From: Chrysemys picta bellii
Lineage: Eukaryota; Chordata; Testudines; Emydidae
Length of the DNA: 64,000 nucleotides
Assembly: GCF_011386835.1 (NCBI RefSeq)
Contig: NC_088809.1
Span: forward strand, 20,675,567 to 20,739,566
Direction: 5' to 3'
Both the position numbers and the translations under genes were made by a program. The notes under the pieces were generated by a model, which was not told where the DNA came from, searched no databases, and worked only from the letters and a program-made list of their open reading frames with translations. Below are positions 41,836 to 52,059 of this stretch, piece by piece (the first letter of the stretch is position 1; every line of letters begins with the position of its first letter).

Positions 41836-43619
41836 CCTGAGTCCGACACCTTGAATCATTTAAAACTGGGCACCTGCGGGCGGACTGCAGAGCGGGATCC
41901 CGCCCTGGCCCCCAGAGGGATGCACACGATGCCCTAGGTGGTCTCGTCTAGCTCTATCCAAGGCATGGGCTGGGGGGCAGGGGGGCGTGGCACTGCACAG
42001 CCACAGGGCAGACTCCCGGAGACGACCTGTCACTGGCAGGCACAATCACCCTCAGAGCACCCAGCTCACAATGGGAACAGGCCTGCTGCATCGCTTCCGA
42101 TGAGGGTGAAGCAGGAACTCCCCTCTGCAGCCATCCAGTTCTACTGGCTGGGGTGGAGAGCGCCCGGGGGTGGCACTGCTTGCCCCTAGAGGGTGTGAGC
42201 AGGGCACAGACCATGCATTCAGGAGAGCACAGGGACACAACGACTGTACCTGCTCCCTGTGTGGTGGGTCAAGGTGAAGGCTTCAACCCAGGCATTAGTT
42301 CCAACTGTTAGCCCCAGCAGGACCAGAACAAGTACGGCTTGCCCTGCACGACTGCCCAGCCGACCACACACTCAGGTACTTCCCTGAGCTTTTAGAAGAA
42401 CAGTGACGGAGCAGTGTGTATTGGGCGTGGATGTGTCTGTATCAAATAGGGACCTTCCACTGACTTTGTAAACAGGATTTTGAAGAACGTGACCTACGTT
42501 TTGAGCAGGTGATGTACCTGCCTAGAGTTGTCCAGAGCAGACCCAGGACCGCTCATTGCAATGGCCGACACCTCCCTGAAGGGCTAATGCAAGAGTCATC
42601 AGTAGTGCTAGTCCACCACCCAAGGGGCACCAACCCTAGAACAACGGGTTTTGCTACAGAGAGGAGCTGGGCTGGAGGCAACTGATTCTCCCAGTTTGGA
42701 CTTCGGGGCCGGGGAGTTCTCGACTAACCACCACCTGACTGGGGTCTGAAGCTGGTCAATTGGCCGCATGAAAGAGGGGACAGAAACCTTATTTAAGGAC
42801 TCACAGAAGGGATGAGCATAGCCTCAGGGAGCAGAATGTATAGACTATTGTTGTTTCTCTGTAACCCTTGTATGCTTCGAGACACTGGTTGAGAAAGTCC
42901 AGTGTACAACCCGTGTTCCTTGGTTACCTGCCACATGGCCCCTAAAGGATTAAACTATACACCAGAGAACCCCTGGGGAAGTAGCACTCTGGGGGATCCT
43001 GCATAGGTAACTGGGCAGGCTTGGGAGGCCCAACCCTGGTTCTTGGGGCCTGGGGCAGTTGGGCTGTGGAGTCCCTCCTCCCAAGGCGGGTGCCAGATGG
43101 GGGGCTGCTCCTGGGGTCATGCCCGACAGTTCCACAGTTAGGAACAGAGCCTGGACTCTGCTCAGAGCCAGCTGGCTTGGATGCACGTGCGTTCCAAAGG
43201 TTGGGTCCAGTTACAGCAGACTGGTGACTGTCCAGTAGGGGGATTCAGCCAGGTGTGTAACAGCACCAAACTAGTGATTTGCTTGTGCACCCGTCTCTTA
43301 CACATGCCATTTATTATCGGATACCTACGTATACATGACACGTGAACAGCGATGTTAAAAGAACACGGTTAAGGTGACGAACTCAAGCACTCAGAAGTTG
43401 GGAAATGCCATCTGTAAGGATGACTGTGCTAGTTTCCACCCACACCTCCCCAGGTGCATCATTCCAGTTACAGTCTCCATCCAGACTCCGTTTCCCCACA
43501 CTGGTTCCCACGCCTAGTCCTCATGTCCCAGTTTCCCCCCTTTATCTCAAATTCAGTCTCGCTCTACCCCTCAGCTCCTTACTCCAGGTTCCTTACGCAG
43601 CCAGTCCCAGCCTCCGCAC
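41836..43619. other. No gene; possible LTR-type fragment
   Basis: 42240-43262 has the feel of an old LTR element (CTTATTTAAGGACTCACAG as TATA-like word, then CTTGTATGCTTCGAGACACT and a GTCCAGTAGGGGGATTCAGC end), but no terminal repeats, primer site or coding domain can be shown. 43270-43619 is unassigned. Confidence 0.2.
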
Positions 43620-44658
43620 ATAGAATCATAGAATATCAGGGTTGGAAGGGACCTCAGGAGGTCATCTAGTCCAACCCCCTGCTCAAAGCAGGACCAACAC
43701 CAACTAAATCATCCCAGCCAGGGCTTTGTCAAGCCTGGCCTTAAAAACCTCTAAGGATGGAGATTCCACCACCTCCCTAGGGAACCCATTCCAGTGCTTC
43801 ACCGCCCTCCTAGTGAAATAGTTTTTCCTAATATCCAACCTAGACCTCCCCCACTGCAACTTGAGACCATTACTCCTTGTTCTGTCATCTGCCACCACTG
43901 AGAACAGTCTAGATCCATCCTCTTTGGAACCCCCTTTCAGGTAGTTGAAGGCTGCTATCAAATCCCCCCTCACTCTTCTCTTCTGCACACTAAATAAGCC
44001 CAGTTCCCTCAGCCTCTCCTCATAAGTCATGTGCCCAAGATCCCTAATCATTTTTGTTGTCCTCCGCTGGACTCTCTACAATTTGTCCACATCCTTTCTG
44101 TAGCGGGGGCACCAAAACTGGACCCAATACTCCAAGTGTGGCCTCACCAGTGCCGAATAGAGGGGAATAATCACTTTCCTTGATCTGCTGGCAATGCTCT
44201 TACTAATACAACCCAATATGCCTTCTTGGCAACAAGGGCACACTGCTGACTCATATCCAGCTTCTCGTCCACTGTAATCCCTAGGTCCTTTTCTGCAGAA
44301 CTGCTGCTTAGCCAGTTGGTCCCTAGTCTGTAGCAGTGCATGGGATTCTTCCGTCCTAAGTGCAGGACTCTGCACTTGTCCTTGTTGAACCTCATCAGAT
44401 TTCTTTTGGCCCAAGCCTCCAATTTGTCTAAGTCACTCTGGACCCTATCCCTACCCTCCAGCGTATCTACCTCTCCCCCCAGCTTAGTGTCATCTGCGAA
44501 CTTGCTGAGGGTGCAATTAATCCCATCATCAGATCATTAGTAAAGATGCTGAACAAAACCGGCCCCAAGATCGACCCCTGGAGCACTCCGCTTGATACCG
44601 GCTGCCAACTAGACATGGAGCCATTGATCACTACCCGTTGAGCCCGACAATCTAGCCA
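43620..44658 (-). mobile_element. CR1 LINE, young, reverse orientation
   Basis: The left edge is the reversed 3' terminus (ATAGAATCATAGAATATCAG, TTGGAAGGGACCTCAGGAGG). It extends over 1 kb into the reverse transcriptase past motif C to the region before motif B, ending at AGCCCGACAATCTAGCC. Same subfamily as 13530-14280 and 8829-9085. 5'-truncated, 3' end complete. Confidence 0.96.
43704..44422 (-). pseudogene. CR1 RT C-terminal region, frameshifted
   Basis: Minus-strand frames 44422-44171, 44414-44076 and 44051-43704 together cover the C-terminal third of CR1 ORF2: [44 protein letters not shown] and [13 protein letters not shown]. At least two frame changes (near 44195 and 44060) break it. 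The latter region also carries a stop in place of the RVQQRATK stretch. Confidence 0.9.
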
Positions 44659-44659
44659 T

Positions 44660-44990
44660 ATTTGGGGTTAGGAAGGAAATTTCCCCCAGGGACCTGGGGT
44701 GGGGGTTGCCTCCCATTGCAGCCTGGGGCATGGTTCTCCTGTGGTGGGCATATGGGTGTATCTCACCTAATCAACGTCCTGCCATTGCAGAGGCTTTTGC
44801 ATTGGTTTGCATTAGTCTCTGCCTGTGGCACACAATAGTTTAGTCCCCTGAAGGCTGTTGTACTTTGGTCCTATTCTGGTTGTTGGGCTTGGTGTGCAGG
44901 TGCCGGGCGGTGTTGTCTGACCTCCCGTACAGCACAGGCCACCTAGATGATCGCATGGTCTCATCTGGCCTTAAACTCTATGACTGCATG
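44660..44990 (+). mobile_element. CR1-type 3' UTR, other subfamily
   Basis: GGTTAGGAAGGAAATTTCCC, GTTGTCTGACCTCCCGTACA, GCACAGGCCACCTAGATGAT and TGGCCTTAAACTCTATGA are words of a CR1 3' UTR in plus orientation. It abuts the previous minus-strand copy. Confidence 0.65.
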
Positions 44991-46300
44991 ACTCAGTTTC
45001 CCCACCTAACAAAAAAGAATTTATCCTTCTAAATCTCTAGCTAGTTCCTCATGAGGCTGGCATCTGTCACCATAGTGTCTGAGCACCTCGAGATAACCGG
45101 GCAAGTTCTTCTAGTTACCCTAATAACTAGAATCCAATATCCATCCCCACCTCACCTCCCAATCTTTGCCCCACTCTTGAAAATCCCAACCTGCCCCCTA
45201 GCCGGCCAACCCCTCATCCCAGCTCTTATCCGTTGTGCATTTCCTTTTCCTGAGCATGAAGAGCATAGGAGAGATGGTCTCCTATCTCTCTGTTCTTGTG
45301 CCAAGTGCCAGAGCCCTGGGCTGGTGCATGGTCAGTGCACATGGACTCTTTGGAGAATTTAGTAACCCAACTTGAGCAAGTCTCTGCCGAGCCTGTGCAA
45401 ACAGAGATTTTTTCAACATTTGACCAAATTTGAGCAGTTTTCCACATGAACAGCAAAAGGCGCATCCCTGACACAAGCCCATCTCTACTCAATTTCAAGT
45501 CCTTGCTCCAAAGCATAGTTTCTCAGTGAAATGGTAGTACAATTTTTTTTTTTAACCAGGACAAACCAATGTATTTTACCCGAATCTCATTCTGGAAACA
45601 ACTGAACCATTTTTAGTGAAATTAATATATATATATTCAGCCTGAGGCTGACAACTGGCATGGAAAAGTTCAACCTAAAGATTAAAGTTTGGTAAAGTTA
45701 TAAAGAACCGAAAACAGGGTCTTAAACTGGAAACCGTTGGGCAACCTTAATTATAGGCGATGCTACCTAAAATAAAAGGCATACAAATGCAGAGGAAAAT
45801 AACTTGGTACATTCTTGAGAAATTATATACATTTTACAAAAATAGATCTTATTTGCCAAAAAGTTTCTGGGCTTTTTGCTGCTGATTGTTTTTCCTCTGA
45901 CTGTCTTCATGTCAGAACTTCTTTGGATTTACTGTGATTACCTGGAATGATTTGATGTTATTTTCTCCCACCCTTTCCTACTTGCTTCTATTCCTCTGGC
46001 CTTACATTTTTCTCTTCTTGCTTTAACTCTTATAGTTAATTCATCCTTGTCTGTGGGGAGCTATGTGTGTTACCATTTCATTTTGTCTGAAGAACACCAC
46101 TTTAGCGTCGTCTTTAACACAAAGCTATCATCCAGACGCTCCATTTTCGTTTTAATCTCAAATTCTGGAGATGGCAGCAAATAGCCCAATGGCTAATGAG
46201 GTTTCTCAGAACTCTTGTCTTAGATCATCCTCAGTCATTCTACAGAAGCTCCTCATGGGAAAATTCATAATGTGTGGCTCTCCCCGGAAAAATGGGGTCA
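44991..46300. other. No gene; AT-rich, partly low complexity
   Basis: 45535-45720 is of the AAACTGAACC/GAAATT type also seen at 31124. 45730-46280 is AT-rich and unique-looking (CCTTAATTATAGGCGATGC, GTTAATTCATCCTTG) and may hold conserved sequence. Nothing coding. Confidence 0.35.
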
Positions 46301-46307
46301 CACTTCA

Positions 46308-46577
46308 TACTCAGGTTCCCTGTGTCAGTGGCTTGTAGAAGGGTAATAAATGATTCATAGGTGCGATATGCACGTTTCAGACAATTGCAGCAATAAGGTG
46401 CAGGTGAGGAGAAACACATCAGTAGAAGGTGCTACAGATGATTATAAGCAATCTAACGCCCGGTTGGACTTCAAAGCAATCTAACAATGGATTAGTCCTC
46501 TATTAAGACATCCATTCATTCTTTATTAACCCCTTAGAAACTATTTATAAACAGAACCTTAATATAAATTGTGCCCA
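46308..46577. mobile_element. Ancient inverted-end repeat (GGTCACACTT type)
   Basis: Left GGGGTCACACTTCATAC and right ATATAAATTGTGCCCAC are imperfect inverted ends. Interior words AATAAATGATTCATAGG, CATTCATTCTTTATTAACCC and ACTATTTATAAACAG fit a widespread vertebrate 'GGTCACACTT..AAAGTGTGACC' repeat. No coding capacity. Confidence 0.5.
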
Positions 46578-46661
46578 CAATGGGACTATATAAAAACAGC
46601 CGATCTTCCTGGTCCTGGCTGTATTTAGAGCCATATTAGCAGCCTTTGCTGATTGTGTGTA

Positions 46662-46915
46662 TGTCTACACGGCCACATACGCCCAGCCTCAGACACAGGT
46701 TTGAGCGCAACCATCGCTTCCTGCTATACACAATTCTACCCGAGTCGGGTCCAGGCCCCAGAACTCCACGGGGCGGGTTTGAGCCTGGGTCCTGCTGGGA
46801 ATTGGGCCCAAACTCCATTGTTTTGCAGTGTGGACGCAGCTCGGGCCTGGGCCCTCTGAACTCGGGCCCTGGGAGTCTGCCAGCGCTATCCCACAATCCC
46901 CTGGTAGTAAAGTAA
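46662..46915. mobile_element. GTATGTCTACAC-type MITE, degenerate
   Basis: Left GTGTATGTCTACACGGCC and interior CAGTGTGGACGCAGCTCGGG plus CCCGAGTCGGGTCC/GGGCCTGGGCCC words relate it to the elements at 60591-60974. The right end is degraded. Confidence 0.55.
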
Positions 46916-47173
46916 AACCTGTGCATACATGTTTGCAGGCCTGGGACCCATGATTGTATTACCTTTTACTGCAGTTGGCCTTGCAGAGACAACCAAACTA
47001 TGGGAGAGGAAGCTGACTTCTATTCTGGTTTGCACATTATCAACCTAATGTTGAATTAAGCGCTGAACGAGGAATTGCATGAGTCAGAAAGAACCCATCT
47101 GACTCTCTGATCCCAGGCTGAGATGGCAAGGCTAGTACCTGGAAAAAGCAAAATCTTTTTATTTGTAAACTGA

Positions 47174-47770
47174 GGCTAGAGTTGAGCAGATTTTTTGAGC
47201 AAAACTTTTTTTTTTTTTTTGCTCAGGGCTTCAGACATCTGGGGGCTCCTCCAGGCGGGGAGGAGCTTGGGGCTTTGGCCGGCTCAGGACTCCTCTGGCC
47301 AAGGGGGGGTCTCGGGGCTCCTCTAGGTGGTGGGATCTTGGGGCTCCAGCCAGCTCGGAACTCCTCTGGCCAAGGGGGGTGAGGGTCTCGGGTTTTGGCT
47401 AGCTCGGGGCTATGGTTTAGAGCTGTTATGAATTATTTTGTTTGAAACGTTTTCTCTTTGAAAAAATGGCCTTTTTACATATGAACATCTTTGTGGGAAA
47501 TTTTCATTTCCCCCCCCCCCCAATGTTCTAATTTTTCAATGAAAAAACAAAAACAAACTTTTGCGGGGCTTGGGGTTTTTATTTTTTCTCCTCGTTTACC
47601 TCTCTCACCCCTCTTTCTTCCCCTCATTTTGCCACTGAAGAGAGGGGAGGCAAAAAGGGAAAGAAAAGTTAAAAGTTTCCCACTTTTATTTTTACTTCAA
47701 ACCCTCCCACACCCCAGAAAATTTTGGGGAAAAAATAAATGAAAAAGCTTTTTAGTGAAATATATTTACC
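47174..47770. repeat. Low-complexity region with a 71-base tandem repeat
   Basis: A T run (47207-47220), then a 71-base repeat (ACTCCTCTGGCCAAGGGGGG at 47289 and 47360, GGGGCTCCTC words) over about 47240-47410, a C run (47511-47521) and T/A-rich tails to 47770. The flanks AGTTGAGCAG and TTTAGTGAAATAT suggest this all sits inside one degraded AT-rich inverted-end element. Confidence 0.6.
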
Positions 47771-47830
47771 ATTGTTGAGAGCACTTTGCTTTCAACCTGT
47801 TTTTTCACTGTTAACTATGTTCACCTTCAT

Positions 47831-48009
47831 CATAGAATATCAGGGTTGGAAGGGACCTCAGGAGATCATCTAGTCCAACCCCCTGCTCAAAGCAGGACCA
47901 ACCCCAGACAGATTTTTGCCCCAGATCCCTAAGTGGCCCCCTCAAAGATTGAACTCACAACCCTGGGTTTAGCAGTCCAATGCACAAGCCACTGAGCTAT
48001 CCCTCCCCC
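47831..48009 (-). mobile_element. tRNA-derived SINE with CR1 tail (Cry type)
   Basis: On the minus strand a tRNA-like head carries an A box TAGCTCAGTGG (47989-47999) and a B box GAGTTCAATCT (47946-47956), a GTGCATTGGACTGCTAAACC anticodon-arm-like segment, a linker, and a CR1-type 3' tail ending at TGATATTCTATGATG (47831). Head and CR1 tail together are the hallmark of the turtle Cry SINE, moved by the CR1 machinery. It is not a tRNA gene. Confidence 0.9.
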
Positions 48010-48109
48010 CTAATATTGATGAGATCACTTTTCAAATGTTCTCTATCATACCATTTATCCCAGTGACCCGCTCTTATGTGTGGCTGGACCTCAAGGTTCA
48101 ATTCTTGAT

Positions 48110-48425
48110 CCTAATAAAATTAATTAATAATAATACCGAAGAGGTCCCAACTAGGAATTGGGTAAAAGATGCTGTAAACATAGATAACAAAAAGACCTCC
48201 TGCCCCAAGAACTTACCGTCCAGGACAAGATAACAAGGGCTACAAGCACACACGGAGTAGCAAAGCTAGCAATTAGATGAGGCCATGACGCACCAGCTAC
48301 TGAGCCACTGTCAAGTGGTTTGCAGACATCACAGCGGAAGTGAGTTTTAAGGAGGCTTTTGAAGGAGGATGATATGGAAGCTTTATAGATTGGCACGGGG
48401 AGCTTGGGAGAAACATCTCTCGCTA
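48110..48425 (-). mobile_element. Long L2-tailed repeat, reverse orientation
   Basis: The left edge has AATTAATTAATAATAATACC and the reversed tail words GAGGTCCCAACTAGG, CTGCCCCAAGAACTTACCG. The body (GTGAGTTTTAAGGAGGCTTT, GAAGGAGGATGATATGGAAG) is shared with 41585-41835. Confidence 0.6.
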
Positions 48426-48439
48426 GGTCCTCTCCTGGG

Positions 48440-48502
48440 CCCTGATTGAGAAAAGCACTTAAGTACCACGAGCATTTGTTTCAAGAGCTTTTCTGAATCA
48501 GT
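48440..48502. repeat. Short palindromic dispersed repeat
   Basis: CTGATTGAGAAAAGCACTTA and GAGCTTTTCTGAATCAG are complementary arms of a 62-base fold-back unit. Confidence 0.7.
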
Positions 48503-48759
48503 GCCGGCTTTGTCCAATTACCAGCTCCGTCTTTCTCTGGTACCCCGTCCCTTTATGTTCCTTGCTTAATTGATCAGACAAAATCTCCTTGCAAATCCCG
48601 TTACTTTTCTTTTCCCCTAATGCAACCTAAACTAGTGCCTTCACATTCCTCCCTTAGGCCCTTCCATAGCCTGTTATCATGTTTGCATTGTAGGATCCCC
48701 TGGCCGTGCACTTGCTTATTAATGATGCATAAGGCAATATAAATCATCTCAGGGTATGT

Positions 48760-49260
48760 TTTCCCGCCTAATGTTTATGCCGATCATGCTAAACTGGCTC
48801 TTTCTGTTTCTGCTAGCGCTGATTACATTCAGGCTCATGTGTCTTGTTCGTCTGCTGCTTTTCCCTTGGATGAGTGCTAATTGCCTAAAATTAAATATAG
48901 AGCAAACTGAAATATTGCTCTCACCCCGCGCTCACGCCCCCTTTCCAGTTTTTCATACCGCTGGTTCTTCAATTATTCCGCTCAATACACTAGAAGTTTC
49001 TGAGTCACTTCTGACCTCTCGCCAATGTTTCAGCTCACAGAGCGTCTATCGCTAAAGCCTGTCATTTTCATGTGCTTAATATTCACCGAATGCCTCCATT
49101 TCTTACCACTCCTGATGTGAAGTTGTTCGTATGAGTTGGTTTCTGCTGGACTCACTCTCTCACTGCTTTTCAGCCGTTCTTTACAATGCAGCAGCCACAT
49201 TAATGCCCAGTTTGCCTTATGGGGCTTATGCTATTCCACGCTTCACAAGATGTCATTGAT
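48760..49260 (+). pseudogene. L2-type LINE reverse transcriptase remnant
   Basis: 48776-48787 encodes YADH, the altered catalytic YADD box, followed by AKLALSVSASADYIQAH. After a frame change the 48756-49055 frame gives WMSANCLKLNIEQTEILL, the classic L2/Rex 'WM...LKLN..KTE' signature. Near 49145-49210 LSHCFSAVLYNAAATLMPS matches the 'LQLVQNAAARLI' C-terminal motif. At least one frameshift and the D-to-H change inactivate it. Older and distinct from the CR1 copies. Confidence 0.75.
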
Positions 49261-49299
49261 CAGCCGCATGATTGTGCATGTAAAAGTACACTGACCAGA

Positions 49300-49470
49300 T
49301 CGGGTGTAACTCTGGAGTCACTCCACTGACTTCACTGCATGGCTTCAAATCAGATCCTCATCTCAGTTACCCATTTGTAAACCCAGACTCGCTCCATTGA
49401 CTCCAATGGCATTGCTCCAGATCCGATTCTGATCTCATTTCCACCAGTCTAAACCTGAAGTCATGCCAGT
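49300..49470. mobile_element. Fold-back repeat of the TCCATTGACTCCAATGG type
   Basis: TCCACTGACTTCACTGCATG, TCCATTGACTCCAATGGCAT and ATCAGATCCTCATCTCAG / GATCCGATTCTGATCTCA words alternate as degenerate arms. Confidence 0.45.
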
Positions 49471-49486
49471 GACTTCACGACATTCA

Positions 49487-49572
49487 TAGAATCATAGAAC
49501 CAAAGGGTTAGAAGGGACCACAAGAGTCATCGAGTTTAACTCCCTGCCCAGATACAGGACTTGTGTCTGAAC
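49487..49572 (-). mobile_element. CR1 3' end, part 1 (split by insertion)
   Basis: AGAATCATAGAACCAAAGGG, TTAGAAGGGACCACAAGAGT and GTGTCTGAAC are the reversed CR1 3' terminus and first UTR part. The continuation expected next appears at 50005, after a fold-back insertion. Confidence 0.88.
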
Positions 49573-50004
49573 TAGTGGTTCTCAAAGCCTGGGAAGTCGG
49601 GGAATCTTCATCTTCATCACTGGAGTTTTCAGAAGGAGGCTGGATAGCCACCTGTCTTGGACGGCTTAGACCAGTGGTTCTCACAGCCGGTCCGTCGCTT
49701 ATACAGGGAAAGCCCCCGGCGGTCCAGGCCGGTTTGTTTACCTGCCGCGTCCGCAGGTTCTGCCGATCGCGGCTCCCATTGGCCGCAGTTCGCCGCTCCA
49801 GGCCAATGGGGGCTGTGGGAAGCGGCGCAGGCCGAGGGATGTGCTGGCCACCACTTCCCGCCGCCCCCATTGGGCTGGAACGGCAAACCGCGGCCAATGG
49901 GAGCCGCGATTGGCCGAACCCACGGACGCGGCAGGTAAACAAACCGGCCCGGCCCGCCAAGGGCTTTCCCTGCACAAGCGACGGACCGGCTGTGAGAACC
50001 ACTG
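49573..50004. mobile_element. Rearranged hAT-like fold-back MITE
   Basis: Outer ends TAGTGGTTCTCAAAG (49573-49587) and GTGAGAACCACTG (to 50004) with flanking 8-mers GTCTGAAC and GTCTAAGC (six of eight identical) define a hAT insertion in the CR1. Within it, the normal palindromic MITE occupies 49672-50004: two GC-rich arms built of CCAATGG/CCATTGG words around a short centre near 49825. The part 49588-49671 is not MITE but an inverted copy of the CR1 flank at 50005-50084. Frames of up to 228 codons on both strands follow from the inverted repeat and are not genes. Confidence 0.88.
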
Positions 50005-50088
50005 GTCTAAGCCGTCCAAGACAGGTGGCTATCCAGCCTCCTTCTGAAAACTCCAGTGATGAAGATTCCCCGACTTCCCAGGCAGACA
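50005..50088 (-). mobile_element. CR1 3' end, part 2
   Basis: TCTAAGCCGTCCAAGACAGG, GGCTATCCAGCCTCCTTCTG and CCAGTGATGAAGATTCCCCG continue the reversed CR1 UTR that stopped at 49572. The same 80 bases occur inverted at 49588-49671. Confidence 0.85.
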
Positions 50089-50455
50089 TCCCTGCATTGT
50101 TGCAATGGAGATCAGAATCTAGCCCCTCCTGTCTTTATTTTTCAAGTTTCTCTAGCATAGGGCCTGCATTCTGTCACATCCCACACAGTCTCAACTGTCA
50201 CATTCGCTTACACAGAAGTTGCCTGTTCGACCGTCTGTCTACCCAGTAGGCTGCATCTACCTAGCACGTTTTCCTGTGTGTACCCTCTTTATGGACTTGT
50301 GTGCCAGCTGCTCCGTGCTAGTCTTTACTGGAGTGGGTTGTTTTTTTTAAGCACTGTGTATTCCCGTCTTATAGAGGTATAAAGGACAAGTGCCCTTACA
50401 AACATGCAGCTCACCAGACACACCAGCAGTGGAGCGCGGCTTTGTATTGCAGCAC
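50089..50455. other. No gene or repeat recognised
   Basis: Short fragment GGAGATCAGAATCTAGCCCC near 50107 hints at a fold-back repeat. The rest is unassigned. Confidence 0.35.
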
Positions 50456-50457
50456 TA

Positions 50458-50660
50458 CAGAGGCAGGATGGTCCAATGATTAAAGACCTGAGTGGCCTGG
50501 GTTCAATCCCCTGCTGTGCTACAGACTTCCTGTGTGACCTTGGGCAAGTCACTTAGCCTTTCTGTGCTCCAGTTCTTCATCTGCAAAATGAGGATGTTCA
50601 CCTGGCCCTGTGAGGATAAACACATTAACGACTGTGAGGTGCTGGGGGGACAGACAAAAT
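50458..50660 (+). mobile_element. MIR CORE-SINE, near complete
   Basis: Head AGGCAGGATGGTCCAATGAT and GGGTTCAATCCCCTGCTGTG (B-box-like GGTTCAATCC), core TGTGTGACCTTGGGCAAGTC, CAGTTCTTCATCTGCAAAAT and 3' part AACACATTAACGACTGTGAG are all in order. Best-preserved MIR in the window. Confidence 0.94.
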
Positions 50661-51105
50661 GACCTTTAAGGAACAGTCCTGCATTGACAAGGAGGAGCAA
50701 TGGACAGTCCAGTGGGACTCTTGTATGAGCATACGAGGCCAGGTTTGTTGCCTGAATGCGGTGTGCACGGTGCTAAGTCAGTGTGGAGGGAGGAGGGTGA
50801 CTTCTTTCTCGGCGTAATATGCTCCAGGCTTAGCTCAAAGCAGATCTTGTCTCTTTTATATTTCCTGTGTGAAGCTTATCAGATACAGAGGAACGTTCCT
50901 CAAACAGGTGTTGGGTCTGTCTGAGTCACGCCGTGATGTGCTCTTGATCTTGTATTTCGTATATCTTGTTTAACCACATTGCATCCCAGCACTGTGGCTT
51001 CTAGCGAAAACCCAATTTCTCGCCACCACAGTACTTTTGGTAATCTACTGAAATCGAGGCTATAAATTCACCTGTTTCCAGCTATATAATTCCCTTTTTA
51101 CTGAT
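50661..51105. other. No gene or repeat recognised
   Basis: Unassigned unique-looking sequence between the MIR and the microsatellite. Confidence 0.35.
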
Positions 51106-51139
51106 TCATTCTATCTATCTATCCCCATACACCCCCAGC

Positions 51140-51194
<55 letters not shown>

Positions 51195-51210
51195 CCCATA
51201 CACCCCCAGC

Positions 51211-51265
<55 letters not shown>

Positions 51266-51281
51266 CCCATACACCCCCAGC

Positions 51282-51380
<99 letters not shown>

Positions 51381-51454
51381 CCCATACACCCCCAGCATCT
51401 ATCTATCTATCTATCTAATCTATCTATCTATCTATCTATCTATCCCCACACATC

Positions 51455-51507
<53 letters not shown>

Positions 51508-51517
51508 CCCACACATC

Positions 51518-51574
<57 letters not shown>

Positions 51575-51584
51575 CCCACACATC

Positions 51585-51643
<59 letters not shown>
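51106..51643. repeat. ATCT microsatellite mosaic with recurrent interruptions
   Basis: Tetranucleotide ATCT tracts are broken by two kinds of insert: CCCCATACACCCCCAGC at 51123, 51194, 51265 and 51380, and CCCCACACATCCT at 51444, 51507 and 51574. The tract plus insert therefore forms a higher-order tandem unit (steps 71, 71, 115, then 63, 67). One phase slip CTAATC occurs near 51416. Confidence 0.98.
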
Positions 51644-51746
51644 CCCACTCTCACTTTGGTATCTGAGCACTGCACAAATATATACGGACTAGTTCCTTGC
51701 TTGGCCTAACGCTATCTCTATTGTTGTCTGTCTGTTGGCTGGTCAG

Positions 51747-51850
51747 TATGGAGAGAGAAAAAGAGAGGAGGAGAGAGAGAGACACTATTAGAGGGAGACG
51801 GGGGATGGGGATTAGAGAGTGATCGAGGGAGGTGAGCTCGAAAGCAGAAG
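51747..51850. repeat. GA-rich low complexity
   Basis: GGAGAGAGAAAAAGAGAGGA and GGAGAGAGAGAGACAC runs, then GGGAGACGGGGGATGGGG. Simple purine-rich sequence. Confidence 0.7.
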
Positions 51851-51924
51851 AGGATGGAAGAGACACCGGAATTATGGAGTGAGCGAGACAAACAGAGATA
51901 TTTGTTGTTAATATCATGGCAGTA

Positions 51925-52030
51925 CCAATATGCCACAGTCAGGATCGGGCCAGGTTGGGCCAGGTGCCGTAGGAACCCACAGGCAGAGGTGTCCCCTGCC
52001 CTGACGAGCTTACAGTCTGATTTGGAGCAA
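51925..52030 (-). mobile_element. MIR/L2-like tail, reverse orientation
   Basis: CAGTCAGGATCGGGCCAGG and TGTCCCCTGCCCTGACGAGC, TTACAGTCTGATTTGG are the reversed tail words. Confidence 0.65.
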
Positions 52031-52059
52031 GAGCAAACAGGAGCGTAACATCCAGCAGG

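Noticed and set aside
47940..48009. Possible tRNA gene on the minus strand
   Set aside because: A- and B-box-like words are present, but the sequence continues into a CR1 tail and lacks a full cloverleaf; it is the head of a SINE.
49508..50249. Overlapping 193- and 228-codon frames on opposite strands with near-identical peptides
   Set aside because: The similarity follows from the inverted repeat itself; the sequence is a fold-back MITE inside a CR1 tail.
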